Notes: generated from the sequence alone by a model not told the origin. A DNA stretch of 64,000 bases from DUQW01 sp050953825 (GCA_050953825.1 JBMNNF010000013.1:62001-126000), one strand, 5' to 3'. Shown: positions 9,037 through 18,334, numbered from the stretch's first letter. Program-made: numbers and translations.

Positions 9037-9044
9037 ATGTTTTT

Positions 9045-9147
9045 ATGAAAAAAGCCTCAGAAACACGAATTTTTCTGAGGCTTATAAAACTCTATAATCG
9101 CTTTGTTGGCTTAATAAAGCCATTACTAAAGTAAGATTTATTTGGAG
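9045..9147 (-). repeat. Duplicate of the tRNA-Cys 3' flank (junction B)
   Basis: 103 bp that align without gaps to 18637-18739 at the tRNA-Cys 3' end; 9091-9147 is identical to 18683-18739 over 57 bp, ending in the TGGAG that at 18735 encodes the CCA end. It includes the hairpin AAGCCTCAGAAA / TTTCTGAGGCTT (9052-9063, 9072-9083), which on the minus strand ends in a T run and should terminate cassette III transcription. Looks like an attachment-site copy left by integration at the tRNA. Confidence 0.85.
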
Positions 9148-9350
9148 CCATCTTTTTCCTTAAAGGGATTGGTTTTTCCGTTTCAACTGTGTAAAACTGC
9201 TAACATTTGGCCGTCAAAGGGAAAATAAGGCGTTTTCATATACTTTTGAGGTGTATTCCAGCGGACAATTGAGTATTTTGCCTAAACTGGTGCTTTTTGT
9301 CCATCAATGGGAAAACGGCATACTTTTGGGGTATATTGGAGGAAAATTAA
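9143..9350 (-). repeat. 207-bp cassette-end repeat, copy B
   Basis: Second copy of the repeat at 3886-4092, from TGGAG to GGAAAATTAA, again directly after the last gene of a cassette. Contains the same two internal sub-repeats. Non-coding. Confidence 0.85.
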
Positions 9351-9392
9351 AAGCTTAATTTTATCTTCAAAATTTAATGGTATTTGTATAAA

Positions 9393-10454
9393 CTATATTA
9401 TTAAGTCATTTAATATTTCTTCAATTTGATTTTTAATATCATAAAATGAATAATTATTATCAAAATCTACCTTTTTTAGTTTATCAAAGATGTTAAGTGC
9501 ATCAATTTTCTTTTTATATTCAGATAAATTTATGCCAATAAATTTATCTACATCAACAAACATTTGTATCATGTGATATAGTAATACCTTTTTTGACATA
9601 TCTTTGAAAAACTTATCTTTATTACTTAATTCAGCCAATAAATTTAGAATCATTCTGACTGTAGCAAGATTTTTTATATATGGTATTAATCCTGAAATTG
9701 CTGATAAATTAATAATATGTAGTGCTTGAATTGTTAAAGCAGTAAATGTTTTAAAAAATAAATCCGCATCATTTTTATATCTAACCTTTTTAATAACATC
9801 GGCTTGTTTTACATTTTCTATTCTCTCAGCTAATGTCATATCTGAAGTATCAATATCTGTAAGATAAAAATTTTGTATTATATTAGGAATAATATATTTT
9901 TCAACATCTTTAATTGTACTACATTTAGATAAAAAATCTTCTATATTGCTAATACCATTAAACATTGATATAAAGTATGAATTTGATAATTCAACAAGTT
10001 CGTTATTATCAAATTTAGAATATACCAATCTTATAGGAACTACCCAAATTAGATGATTAGTTTTCTCCATAAGTGTTATTGTATCTTCAATAACATCAAT
10101 ACTTTTTTTATAGATATATTCGGAAAACTCGTTGTTGGAATCATCACTAATTTCAAGTAAAATAAATAAAGGATCATCAAAAACATGATATTCCCCACAT
10201 AATAACAAAGAATACTCTTCGTATGTAGACACATCAAACTTTGTTATTGCAGTAAAAAAAGTAATATTGTTGTCTGATAAAAGATATTCAAAAATCAACT
10301 CTATTTTATCTTCCCTTTTTAGCCAAAATTGTTTTATTTCGTCTAACAACAAATACGCATTATCTCTAGAAATTATATTGTACATTTTATGCAAAATTTG
10401 TAAGTATTCTTTTTGTATATTAATCATTAAATTTATTAAAAAGTTATCTTTCAT
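9393..10454 (-). CDS. Unknown protein, coupled to the preceding gene
   Basis: 353 aa, largely helical and acidic, with no motif that I recognise; a hydrophobic stretch near 245-275 is not a clear membrane segment. Its ATG overlaps the end of the upstream gene by 4 bp and GGAG lies within that gene, so the two are translationally coupled and probably act together. Last gene of cassette III, 43 bp before repeat copy B. Confidence 0.7.
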   Translation of the reverse strand: MKDNFLINLMINIQKEYLQILHKMYNIISRDNAYLLLDEIKQFWLKREDKIELIFEYLLSDNNITFFTAITKFDVSTYEEYSLLLCGEYHVFDDPLFILLEISDDSNNEFSEYIYKKSIDVIEDTITLMEKTNHLIWVVPIRLVYSKFDNNELVELSNSYFISMFNGISNIEDFLSKCSTIKDVEKYIIPNIIQNFYLTDIDTSDMTLAERIENVKQADVIKKVRYKNDADLFFKTFTALTIQALHIINLSAISGLIPYIKNLATVRMILNLLAELSNKDKFFKDMSKKVLLYHMIQMFVDVDKFIGINLSEYKKKIDALNIFDKLKKVDFDNNYSFYDIKNQIEEILNDLII

Positions 10455-11917
10455 AACAGTTTCTCCGGAATAGGATAAATAGTATTTAAGAATTTTAAAG
10501 TCTTATTCATAATGTCTTTGCAATCATTCCAAACATTTGGTAATTTTTGTTTGTCTTCGTAATCAATCCCATGATGATATTTATGTGCAGGATTATTACA
10601 TATTAATGAAACCGATTCTCTAATTGCTCCCCACAATCCATGTTCATATTGAGAATCATAGTCATAATAAAAATCATATAGATCCTTTTCTCCAACAATG
10701 TCCGCTTTAATTCTAATATTTATTTTATCAAAATATCGTGTATCCAAATCCAAAAATCTTGAATCAGTTTCGCTACTTATAATTGTGTTTATATAATTTA
10801 CATCAAAATGTGAGTTCCTCGGAACATTTCTGTTTGTATCTTTATATTTTGTCAATATAAGATTCATTTGACCAAATCCATATGAAATAAAATCATTCCA
10901 AATATTTAGGTGGTTACTCTCTTCTTTAACAAGATATTTCATCATAATATAGTTTTCTATTATGTTTCTTATAATTCCTCTTCCTGATATTTCATTGAAT
11001 AAATTGTGTTCCACTAACTCAATTATTCTTTTATAAGAATAACAATAAATAGATATTAATACTTCCATTTTCTTATCAAGAGGATAAAAATTAATAAACA
11101 TATCATTGTAATATTTTGCGATATTTTTCAGTTTTTCAATAAATTGTTTTGCTTCACCTAAATCAATTTCTTTACTTCTATCTACAATATATAGTTCACA
11201 TTTAGTCATTTCGCTAATTTCCCCCCAAAACATATTATTAAAATTAACATCAAATTTAACTTGACTACTAATAGCACTTTCGGTAGTTCTAATACTAGGT
11301 CTCCACAATTTCATTATATCTTCCGAATGAGGTGTTTTATGATAATTTAACAAACTTTCAATTAATGGGTCTCCTTTTGCAAATGATATTTTTTTTGCAA
11401 AAACAGCATTCCAAATTATTAAAAATCTTAAATCAGTAGATATTTCGCTTTGATGGTCATATGTATCCCTAATTATTTCTAATATTATGTTTTTCCTGTT
11501 AATAAAGTTATTTTTTACAAAAAAATGTTTAGCGAATATGGGATAATTAGAATAAGTAAAAATTAAAGTAAGCGGATATAAAACTTCTGCATCAACTAAT
11601 GTCTTTATATATTCAAAAAGTTCTTCTTGTTTTTCATCTTCTAATTCCAAAATATCTAGAAAAATGATTGAATGGGTATTTAATTGTTCATTTATAAACT
11701 TTATAATCTTTCCGCAAATTTCTAAGCCATTGTTATGCCCATATTTTTTCACTATCAAAGCAAGCCAAAGAAATGATGGCAATCTTTCATAATTCCAATT
11801 ACCAAATGAAAAATTAACCATTTCTTTGAGAACAGTAAAAGGAGCTTTAAAAACACCTTTTTTAAACTGGTATTTACCAAAAATATCGTCTGACAATAAT
11901 ATCCCCCCATTAATCAA
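10451..11917 (-). CDS. Unknown protein, possibly DUF5677-like C-terminal half
   Basis: 488 aa from the TTG at 11917; a second TTG at 11896 (residue 8) has a GGGGGG 6 nt upstream and may be the real start. The C-terminal half has Arg-rich IIRNIIENYIMMKYLV, then YDSQYEHGLWGAIRES and a His-rich HKYHHGIDYE, an arrangement reminiscent of DUF5677 proteins; that assignment is tentative. No catalytic activity can be named. It overlaps the next gene by 4 bp and follows the HNH gene by 94 bp on the same strand. Confidence 0.65.
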   Translation of the reverse strand: MINGGILLSDDIFGKYQFKKGVFKAPFTVLKEMVNFSFGNWNYERLPSFLWLALIVKKYGHNNGLEICGKIIKFINEQLNTHSIIFLDILELEDEKQEELFEYIKTLVDAEVLYPLTLIFTYSNYPIFAKHFFVKNNFINRKNIILEIIRDTYDHQSEISTDLRFLIIWNAVFAKKISFAKGDPLIESLLNYHKTPHSEDIMKLWRPSIRTTESAISSQVKFDVNFNNMFWGEISEMTKCELYIVDRSKEIDLGEAKQFIEKLKNIAKYYNDMFINFYPLDKKMEVLISIYCYSYKRIIELVEHNLFNEISGRGIIRNIIENYIMMKYLVKEESNHLNIWNDFISYGFGQMNLILTKYKDTNRNVPRNSHFDVNYINTIISSETDSRFLDLDTRYFDKINIRIKADIVGEKDLYDFYYDYDSQYEHGLWGAIRESVSLICNNPAHKYHHGIDYEDKQKLPNVWNDCKDIMNKTLKFLNTIYPIPEKLL

Positions 11918-12011
11918 CTGATTATATATTTTAATTTATTATTGAATTATAACATTTTTTGAATTTACACAAAGCAAATTAGTCATAAACTATGCTTCCT
12001 ATGTAAAATAT

Positions 12012-12944
12012 TTATTTTTTAAAAACATTATTTCGATGCCATCTGATAAACTCTAAATCCGGTAGTTTTCCTCCATATGTATTTATTCTACAACCATCAT
12101 ATTTATATAAATATTTTTTTAGTACATCATCTCCCACTATCTTTTCTGAAACAATAATTTTAAAATTATCATCAAAAGATATATATCTTTTATCAAATGC
12201 TTTATCTAAAAGAGACGATAAACATAATCCATTTTTGAGATTAATTCTATTATTGGCATCCTTACTCCAAGGAACAATGTGAGAGGCCACTAAAAAGTCA
12301 GATGTAGATATACCAGTAATACAACACTTATATCTGTAATTTAATTTTACTGCTTGTGCGAAAACTGCTTGTGCTGCTCCTCGTGTTTTAGTGTATCCCT
12401 CTTGATCAGGAACATAATATTCTTCTTGTTGTTGCTGTTGGTAAATTTCTTTTTCAATATTAGTGTAATCATAATCTTGTTCAATAATTCCGTATTTAGC
12501 TTCAACAATACTCAGCGTATTTTGTAAATTTAGTAATCCTACAAAATCTTCTTTCGTTATTTGGGTCATTCCATATTGATGTGTAAAATTTAGCCAATTG
12601 TCTCCTCTTTTTTTAAAGGTCCACTCAAAAGTTTCTAAATCTGTTCTAGTAAGATACTTGCCAAAAAGTAATCCCGAAGTAATTTCGGCATAGACTTCGT
12701 TTTCACCTATTATATTTGAAATTTTTCCAGAACCGAAATAATAAAAATCTCCTGTTTCAGATTTTTCCCCTCCGGGTCTTCTATATATAAATAAATCCTT
12801 AGGCCTTACTTTATTATATTTATTTATTTCCCAAGAATATTTTTCAAAATCAACATCAATGGCGTTGTATGAATAAGTATCTAGGATAAAATATCTTGTA
12901 TCCTTATTTGCTAATTCATTTTTATATATTTCTCTATAATCCAT
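12012..12944 (-). CDS. HNH endonuclease with possible modified-base reader domain
   Basis: 310 aa. C-terminal HNH_2-type domain: CCITGI, ASHIVPWSKD, NGLCLSSLLDKAFD (about 205-265). The N-terminal 140 residues include KPKDLFIY-like and DFYYFGSGKIS segments that resemble PUA/EVE-like folds, which in several type IV restriction enzymes read modified bases; this part is inference. GGGGGT precedes the ATG. First gene of cassette III. An IS30 element starts 86 bp upstream and separates it from the likely cassette promoter at 14653-14658. Confidence 0.78.
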   Translation of the reverse strand: MDYREIYKNELANKDTRYFILDTYSYNAIDVDFEKYSWEINKYNKVRPKDLFIYRRPGGEKSETGDFYYFGSGKISNIIGENEVYAEITSGLLFGKYLTRTDLETFEWTFKKRGDNWLNFTHQYGMTQITKEDFVGLLNLQNTLSIVEAKYGIIEQDYDYTNIEKEIYQQQQQEEYYVPDQEGYTKTRGAAQAVFAQAVKLNYRYKCCITGISTSDFLVASHIVPWSKDANNRINLKNGLCLSSLLDKAFDKRYISFDDNFKIIVSEKIVGDDVLKKYLYKYDGCRINTYGGKLPDLEFIRWHRNNVFKK

Positions 12945-13016
12945 AGTTTTACCCCCATCTTCGTAATCAATTATATTATAACAAGTTTATTTATATTTTT
13001 CATTTCTATTTTCTTG

Positions 13017-13029
13017 ACTCTAACTATTA
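13017..13029. repeat. Left target-site duplication of IS copy 1
   Basis: ACTCTAACTATTA, repeated at 14631-14643 as ACTATAACTATTA (12 of 13 match). The second IS copy also has a 13-bp duplication. Confidence 0.8.
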
Positions 13030-14630
13030 CTTGAATTGAAATTCAAATAACACTCTTTAATATGTTAGGGGCAATTACTATATCAATCCGAAACCGCCGT
13101 GCGTCGAATTGATTTTTTTTCGTTTATTCATTGGCATTTTGAATTAAATATTATATTTTTATATTAAGTCCCCAAGTTCAAGAAAGGAGTGAAAAATTAT
13201 GGGACGAGAATATCATTTAACATTACCTGAAAGAATATTAATTCAAAGTTTAATTGAAAATGGTAATACCGCAACAGAAATCGCAACATCTTTAAAACGA
13301 ACCGTTACTACTATCAGACGAGAGGTAAAACAAAACCGTTACATGTACAAAAACGAAACTTATAAATTTATGAATAATAATCCGGTAAAATGCCATAAAC
13401 TTGATAGGTTTCCCTATACATGTATCTTTTGTCCAAAATCTAAAAATGGCAGTTGCCTATCATCTGAGAAAGCTAAATACATAGCCGAAAAAGCCCATGA
13501 ATATTACCGGATTAGAAACAGAAATTCAAAAAGGGGAATTCACCTACCTTTTGAAAAAGTGATAGAGCTTGAAGAAATTATTGAAGACGGTATTCAAAGA
13601 GGGCTTTCAGTAGGTCATATCGTTAGGACTAATGATCTAGATGTAACCGAACGAACGGTATACCGATATATCGATGATGGAATTATTAAAGTATCACAAG
13701 CCAAAATGCCACTTAAGGTCCGTAGAAAGCCAAGAAAGAAAAAGATAAAGAGTGAAATATTTGACCCTAGGTTATCCTTTAGAACTTACACAGACTATAT
13801 AAATTATATATCTCAAAATAATATAATCGATATTTTTGAGATGGACTGTGTAGAAGGAAAGAAAAGTGATAGTCAAGTATTTTTAACTCTAATTCACGAA
13901 AGGTCTGGGTTCATGATAGCAAGAATTTTACCAGAACATACACAAAAAGAGGTAAAAAGAGCTCTTGATAAAATTGAAAAACAAATAGGAAACGAAAGTT
14001 TCAAAAAGATTTTCAAAGTTATTCTAACTGATAGGGGTCATGAATTTCAAAATTTTGAAGCAATTGAAAGTAGTGTAGCAACAAAAGAAAAAAGGACGCA
14101 AGTATTCTACTGCGACCCAAATAGTGCTTATCAAAAGGGAACAATTGAACAATCACATACTTTATTAAGACGAGTTTTCCCTAAAGGAAGATCTATTGAT
14201 AATGTAACACAAGACGAGTTAAATCTAGCCATATCCTCTATTAACACACTAACAAGAGTTAAATTAGGCGGGCAATCTCCATACCAAGTCTTCACTAGAA
14301 GATTTGGAGAAGATACGGCTAGAAAACTCGGTATCGAGAAAATAAATCTTGATGAATTAACAATCAAAAACAGACTTTTTAATAAGAAGTAAAATCATCA
14401 ATTTGAACTAACTTGGGGACAAACTAAATAGGGCAATTACTTTTTCAAGAGGCAATTACTCCGTTTTTAACATGCCCAAATATTATTCATTTCTCACCAA
14501 TAATTTATCAAGTTTTAATACTAAATACAAGAGGATTATTTGAATTTTACTTTTCCCTTCTTTTTATGAAGCAATTACTATGTCAAAAAGTGCAATTTCG
14601 ATAACAGGGCAATTACTTTTTCAATTCACC
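13030..14630 (+). mobile_element. IS30-family insertion sequence, copy 1 (1601 bp)
   Basis: Boundaries come from comparison with the copy at 39945-41545: both begin CTTGAATTGAAATTC and end TTTCAATTCACC, giving terminal inverted repeats with TGAATTGAAA in common. One transposase gene. Inner inverted repeats GTCCCCAAGTT (13168-13178) and AACTTGGGGAC (14410-14420) flank the gene. GCAATTAC occurs five times in one orientation (13071, 14433, 14452, 14571, 14609), a likely set of protein-binding sites. Confidence 0.93.
13199..14392 (+). CDS. IS30-family transposase, copy 1
   Basis: 397-aa DDE transposase that cuts and joins the element's ends. N-terminal helix-turn-helix (about 5-45, with ATSLKRTVTTIRREV), a Cys cluster (C65, C75, C78, C86) that could bind zinc, and the catalytic core with D216 (FEMDCVEG), D278 (LTDRGHEF) and E317 (KGTIEQSH). 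AAGGAG lies 9 nt before the ATG. The protein is identical to the copy at 40114-41307, so at least one copy moved recently. Confidence 0.95.
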   Translation: MGREYHLTLPERILIQSLIENGNTATEIATSLKRTVTTIRREVKQNRYMYKNETYKFMNNNPVKCHKLDRFPYTCIFCPKSKNGSCLSSEKAKYIAEKAHEYYRIRNRNSKRGIHLPFEKVIELEEIIEDGIQRGLSVGHIVRTNDLDVTERTVYRYIDDGIIKVSQAKMPLKVRRKPRKKKIKSEIFDPRLSFRTYTDYINYISQNNIIDIFEMDCVEGKKSDSQVFLTLIHERSGFMIARILPEHTQKEVKRALDKIEKQIGNESFKKIFKVILTDRGHEFQNFEAIESSVATKEKRTQVFYCDPNSAYQKGTIEQSHTLLRRVFPKGRSIDNVTQDELNLAISSINTLTRVKLGGQSPYQVFTRRFGEDTARKLGIEKINLDELTIKNRLFNKK

Positions 14631-14643
14631 ACTATAACTATTA
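14631..14643. repeat. Right target-site duplication of IS copy 1
   Basis: ACTATAACTATTA, matching 13017-13029 at 12 of 13 positions. Confidence 0.8.
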
Positions 14644-14652
14644 TTAGGATTT

Positions 14653-14676
14653 ATTATAAAATCTTTGTTTGAAAAC
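14653..14676 (-). promoter_or_regulatory. Likely cassette III promoter, cut off by the IS
   Basis: TATAAT on the minus strand at 14653-14658 lies where the other cassettes have their -10 box, 55 bp inside a CTCGTATTATGATAA motif. A -35 is weak. The IS inserted downstream of it (target duplication 14631-14643), between promoter and HNH gene. Confidence 0.45.
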
Positions 14677-14712
14677 TTAAATTTATTTTATTATCAATAT
14701 TTTGGGTCCTTA

Positions 14713-14798
14713 CTCGTATTATGATAAAAATAAAGGTCGGCTCGGACACCTGTTGAGTTTACAAAAGCCAATCGGGTCGGACAACTGTCGAGTTTAAT
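14713..14798. repeat. Junction D motif cluster
   Basis: CTCGTATTATGATAA at 14713-14727 plus two related blocks, TCGGACACCTGTTGAGTTTA and TCGGACAACTGTCGAGTTTA, the second containing the palindrome GACAGTTGTC on one strand. Same place relative to promoter and hairpin as the paired motifs at junctions A and C. Confidence 0.65.
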
Positions 14799-14814
14799 AA
14801 TTTTTGCATAAGAA

Positions 14815-14846
14815 AAGCCTCAGAAACGCAAATTCTTCTAAGGCTT
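14815..14846 (-). terminator. Terminator of cassette IV
   Basis: AAGCCTCAGAA (14815-14825) pairs with TTCTAAGGCTT (14836-14846). Read on the minus strand it follows the FRG gene stop by about 40 nt. Nearly identical to the hairpins at 9052-9083 and 18644-18675. The tRNA-like TGGAG and the 207-bp repeat are absent at this junction. Confidence 0.8.
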
Positions 14847-14888
14847 ATAAATTTCATTCATCACTTTATATTTTTACATTTTTATCAA

Positions 14889-16136
14889 TTAGTCTTTAAA
14901 TATTTGATATGGGTTCATTAGATTACTATTCTTTAATTCAGGGTTTTCCGCATCTATTTTGTCGATTATAGCATCTTTGCTTCCTATAGGAATTCTACGT
15001 TTGATTAATCTAAGGCCTTTATTTAGTGTGTGCCACATGTTTCCATTAACGGATACATAATCATAAAATAATATAAACTTACCTTTTTGATATCTCATTC
15101 TATCATTAGTTTCCCTTTCGAAAATTGAAAACTTTGGAGTTAAATAATAAATAATATCTTTTATTGTTCTAAAACTAAGTAGTATAAATCTACCAGAACT
15201 TTCGTTTACCCACATAAGAGATCCAGGTTTAATTTTTTTATTAAGGAAAATAATCTTAAAATCATTAATGATTCTTTTTTCTTCTTCCCTATTATTAATC
15301 AAATCACCTTTATCTCCTAAATCTAGAGTGAAAACAGCTGAATCATTTAATAAATAATCGTTAGGTGTACTTTTTTGAAGAGCAAATTTATATGCTATTT
15401 TTATATTACTAGTAAAATCAATTAAAGGACTAAATGAAATAGAGTGTTGCATAAACGAGAGAAAATCATAATCAATATCCTTACAATTTCCAATTTTTTT
15501 GCTTCCCATGGTTTTATTATACTTGTCAATTAATCCAGTTTTCCTATAAATAACATATAATCTGGAGATATCTATGACGCAGCCATCATTTTTTTCATAA
15601 TAGAACCCTCTTAATAGAGATGGGCTTAAACTCCAATTATAATTTGCTTGACCTCGATAATATGAATTATTTTCTGTTTTATCACGATAGTCAATATAAT
15701 CAAGTTCATTTTCTGCAACTAAATATGTTTTATCATCATTTTTAGGCATTAACTCCAACCAAATCATTGCTTTCACAAACTCTCTATATAAACGTCTAAA
15801 ATCAATGCTGGATTTATTAAAAATTTCAATAAATTCTTTTTTTGCATTATTTAGTGTATATTGATGAAAATAGTCATAATTTGTTTTTTTATCCAAATCT
15901 AGAATACTTAAAAGACTTTCTCGTATATGCTTGTGTTCTTGATCAAAGAAAATAAAATCATAAACTTGATTAGCACTCATATATGAGATGTCAAAAAAAA
16001 TATCAAAGAAATCGTTTTTAGTTTTATATAATTCAATAATTAATTTCTCATTTCCTTTTGAAAAGGATTCTAATCCTAGTCCATTAAATATTTTATTTTC
16101 TAATTCTTCCCTTATTCTATTAATATAATCTTCCAT
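14889..16136 (-). CDS. FRG-domain protein
   Basis: 415 aa. The middle carries the FRG signature: YYRGQANY (159-166), then FMQHSISFSPLIDFTSN with a following IAYKFAL (228-253), matching the family pattern of a Gln-His and an Asp-aromatic/Thr block. FRG domains are found in proteins near phage-defence genes; their activity is not settled. AAGGGG precedes the ATG. It is the last gene after cyclase, membrane effector and HNH genes, 122 bp behind the HNH gene, so it may have its own promoter or share the operon. Confidence 0.8.
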   Translation of the reverse strand: MEDYINRIREELENKIFNGLGLESFSKGNEKLIIELYKTKNDFFDIFFDISYMSANQVYDFIFFDQEHKHIRESLLSILDLDKKTNYDYFHQYTLNNAKKEFIEIFNKSSIDFRRLYREFVKAMIWLELMPKNDDKTYLVAENELDYIDYRDKTENNSYYRGQANYNWSLSPSLLRGFYYEKNDGCVIDISRLYVIYRKTGLIDKYNKTMGSKKIGNCKDIDYDFLSFMQHSISFSPLIDFTSNIKIAYKFALQKSTPNDYLLNDSAVFTLDLGDKGDLINNREEEKRIINDFKIIFLNKKIKPGSLMWVNESSGRFILLSFRTIKDIIYYLTPKFSIFERETNDRMRYQKGKFILFYDYVSVNGNMWHTLNKGLRLIKRRIPIGSKDAIIDKIDAENPELKNSNLMNPYQIFKD

Positions 16137-16258
16137 TTTATAACCCCTTTTATAAATTTAACAATGCTATATTTAAATGCTTAACTGCGAAAATAGTATA
16201 TATTTGTCTTTAATCGAGTATTATCTACCATAGAAAGGTTTGTGGATAAGGATCTGCT

Positions 16259-17017
16259 CTAATCCTTATTAAGTATATCTATTTTAAATTCTGTATTAAA
16301 TAATACCAGTGTCATTATTAAAGAATTTATATCATATTTTAGATTTACTGAAGCAATCAAATCATCTTTCATTGGTTGATAATCTTTGATGATTTTAGAA
16401 GTATACTTCCATGGCTTTTTGTTTTTTCTCCCATATCTAATGAATTTTATAACTTCTTGAAAGTCCTTATCGAAATCAGAATCAAAATATAATACAGCGT
16501 CTTTTAATTCTTCTTTATAATGATCCAATATTAGATAAATCATCATCTCATAAGCTATTTTAGCAAGAAACCTTGACATTTCATATTTTAAATCACTATT
16601 ATCCAAATTAATACTTTTAGTTAAAAACAACTTGGGTTTTTTATTAAATATATCTCTTATTCCTTCTGATGAAACCCCCATCATTAGACTAGGAACCCCC
16701 TTAATATTTTCCCAATGTAACATAACTTCATGCCCAGCTATTAACGCTGTTGATTTCGGTATTTTACCTTTTTTACTTTTTATATACTGATAAAATCTTA
16801 CTGTTTTATAATCTTCTGAATCAAGAATAGGTTTTTCAACTTTTCTAGCAAAGTAATTATTACATTTATCACATACTATACCGGGTTGCAATATATATGT
16901 ATCATTTCCTAATGATTCAGGAATAATGTGTTCGACACTTTTCGAATGTTCTGATGACTCCTTGCAAAATATGCATCGCCTTATTAAATCATGATTTCCT
17001 TCTAATTCCTTTAGCAT
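16259..17017 (-). CDS. HNH endonuclease-like protein
   Basis: 252 aa with an N-terminal HNH_5-type zinc/nuclease motif: CIFC (C15, C18), VEHIIPESLGN (H30) and VCDKCNN (C49, C52, N53). The remaining 190 residues are unrecognised. GAGGAG precedes the ATG. It follows the membrane effector gene by 39 bp, so it is probably cotranscribed with the Pycsar pair. Not part of the described two-gene Pycsar core; accessory effector or unrelated passenger are both possible. Confidence 0.8.
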   Translation of the reverse strand: MLKELEGNHDLIRRCIFCKESSEHSKSVEHIIPESLGNDTYILQPGIVCDKCNNYFARKVEKPILDSEDYKTVRFYQYIKSKKGKIPKSTALIAGHEVMLHWENIKGVPSLMMGVSSEGIRDIFNKKPKLFLTKSINLDNSDLKYEMSRFLAKIAYEMMIYLILDHYKEELKDAVLYFDSDFDKDFQEVIKFIRYGRKNKKPWKYTSKIIKDYQPMKDDLIASVNLKYDINSLIMTLVLFNTEFKIDILNKD

Positions 17018-17056
17018 TTTGCACTCTCCTCAATAATTAAACCATTATCGAAATGA

Positions 17057-17563
17057 TTACAACCAAATTATTAAAACAACAGTTGAAAGAAAGAAAAAAA
17101 CAATTGGTACTAATAAATAGATTGAAATGGTTAAGTTTTTATGTTTTTTAGAGCAAATAATGGCATTTTGCTTTATTTGTTCAAAACTTGCACCAACATT
17201 ATCGTGACTATTAAATAATTCCTTGTATTCCCGTTCTGTCATAATTTTTAAATCTTCATAATAAGTTAAAGATTTCTTTTTGTTTTCTTTATCTATTCTT
17301 TTTCTAGGAGCAAAAACCATAATTGAAAAGAAAAAAGAAAACATAATAGATATTAAAAAAAGAATAAAAGAACTAAATACATAAGGTTTGATTGAAATAT
17401 CTTTTTCATTGATAATATCAATAACAGTAAAAGAAAGTGCAAAAACAATCCCTAAAATAGAAATTATTATAGAGGCTTTATTATCAAATGAAGCGATTTG
17501 ATTATAAAGTATTTGTAATGTATTAGATTTTTGTTCTTCCAATATATGGTTTAAATCATTCAT
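17057..17563 (-). CDS. pycTM: Pycsar-type transmembrane effector (PycTM)
   Basis: 168 aa. Begins with a short amphipathic helix and a conserved-looking ASFDNKASIIISILGIVFAL entry into TM1 (about 29-50, Asp27 and Lys29), TM2 at about 60-86, a cytosolic charged segment, and TM3 at 143-168. The D-x-K-A-S before TM1 is the feature I recognise from Pycsar membrane effectors. In known systems cCMP or cUMP from the cyclase activates the effector, which damages the membrane. Start at 17563 chosen because GAGGTG lies 7 nt upstream; the frame opens at 17578. It starts 18 bp after the cyclase stop. Confidence 0.8.
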   Translation of the reverse strand: MNDLNHILEEQKSNTLQILYNQIASFDNKASIIISILGIVFALSFTVIDIINEKDISIKPYVFSSFILFLISIMFSFFFSIMVFAPRKRIDKENKKKSLTYYEDLKIMTEREYKELFNSHDNVGASFEQIKQNAIICSKKHKNLTISIYLLVPIVFFFLSTVVLIIWL

Positions 17564-17581
17564 ATTTTTGCACCTCATAAA

Positions 17582-18334
17582 TCATAATTCGTTATCTATC
17601 CATTTATCAAAATTAGTATTTATAACACTACCATGATAATATTCGATTCCATTATCCCATTTAGGAGTAAACCATGTATCAAAATTTGGATATTTTTCTT
17701 TCTCTATTTTGTATATTTTATTGTAGAAATTGGTATCCATCGCAATCCCTTTTACTGCTGTTTTAGTCCTTCCTGCTTTACTTGATAAATTAGCTGCATT
17801 AATAACCGCATCACCTACAAATACTAAGTCATTAATGACTTTCTTTTTTCCAGCTTTAATGACTAAATCAGTGGAAAGTCCCAATCCTATTCCATAATTA
17901 ATGGTTTTAATATTTCTTCCTTTAAAAATTTTATTAATCATTTTTTTTAACGTGTTAATATAAACCGCCATATTATAAATTTCTACAGCATCTTCTTCAT
18001 TTTTAACATCATAAACTGCAAACACACAGTCGCCTCTTATACCTATCTTTCTATATAATTCTGTATCATTTAATATTTGAATTATTTCAGAAGTGAATAC
18101 TCTAATAATTCTAGCAACTGTAGTATCTTCACTTTTATCTTTACTAAATAATTCGGTAGATTTTTCAATATCAATAAATATTGAACCTATTTGAGTTCTG
18201 ATTCCGTTACTAAAAGTTAAGCTCCCTCCATCTTCTTTTTCAAGCTCTGAAATTGAAGCCTTATTGGATATTTCAGCGGGTGAATCTAAAATACCAAAAA
18301 TCACATTTTTCCTTTGTTTATAATCATATCCCAT
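17582..18334 (-). CDS. pycC: Pycsar-type class III nucleotide cyclase (PycC)
   Basis: 250 aa. Class III cyclase homology domain: metal-binding Asp55 (IFIDIEKST) and Asp102 (RGDCVFAVYD), and the GDAVINAANLSSKAG block at 174-188 that matches the family's V-N-x-A-A-x-L motif. Stand-alone cyclase next to a short TM effector is the Pycsar arrangement, in which the cyclase makes cCMP or cUMP on phage infection. The base made cannot be decided by eye; an ordinary adenylate cyclase is the alternative. AAGGAG precedes the ATG. First gene of cassette IV. Confidence 0.85.
   Translation of the reverse strand: MGYDYKQRKNVIFGILDSPAEISNKASISELEKEDGGSLTFSNGIRTQIGSIFIDIEKSTELFSKDKSEDTTVARIIRVFTSEIIQILNDTELYRKIGIRGDCVFAVYDVKNEEDAVEIYNMAVYINTLKKMINKIFKGRNIKTINYGIGLGLSTDLVIKAGKKKVINDLVFVGDAVINAANLSSKAGRTKTAVKGIAMDTNFYNKIYKIEKEKYPNFDTWFTPKWDNGIEYYHGSVINTNFDKWIDNEL

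Noticed and set aside
14131..14367. Minus-strand frame inside the transposase (also at 41046-41282)
   Set aside because: Antisense shadow, no start signal.
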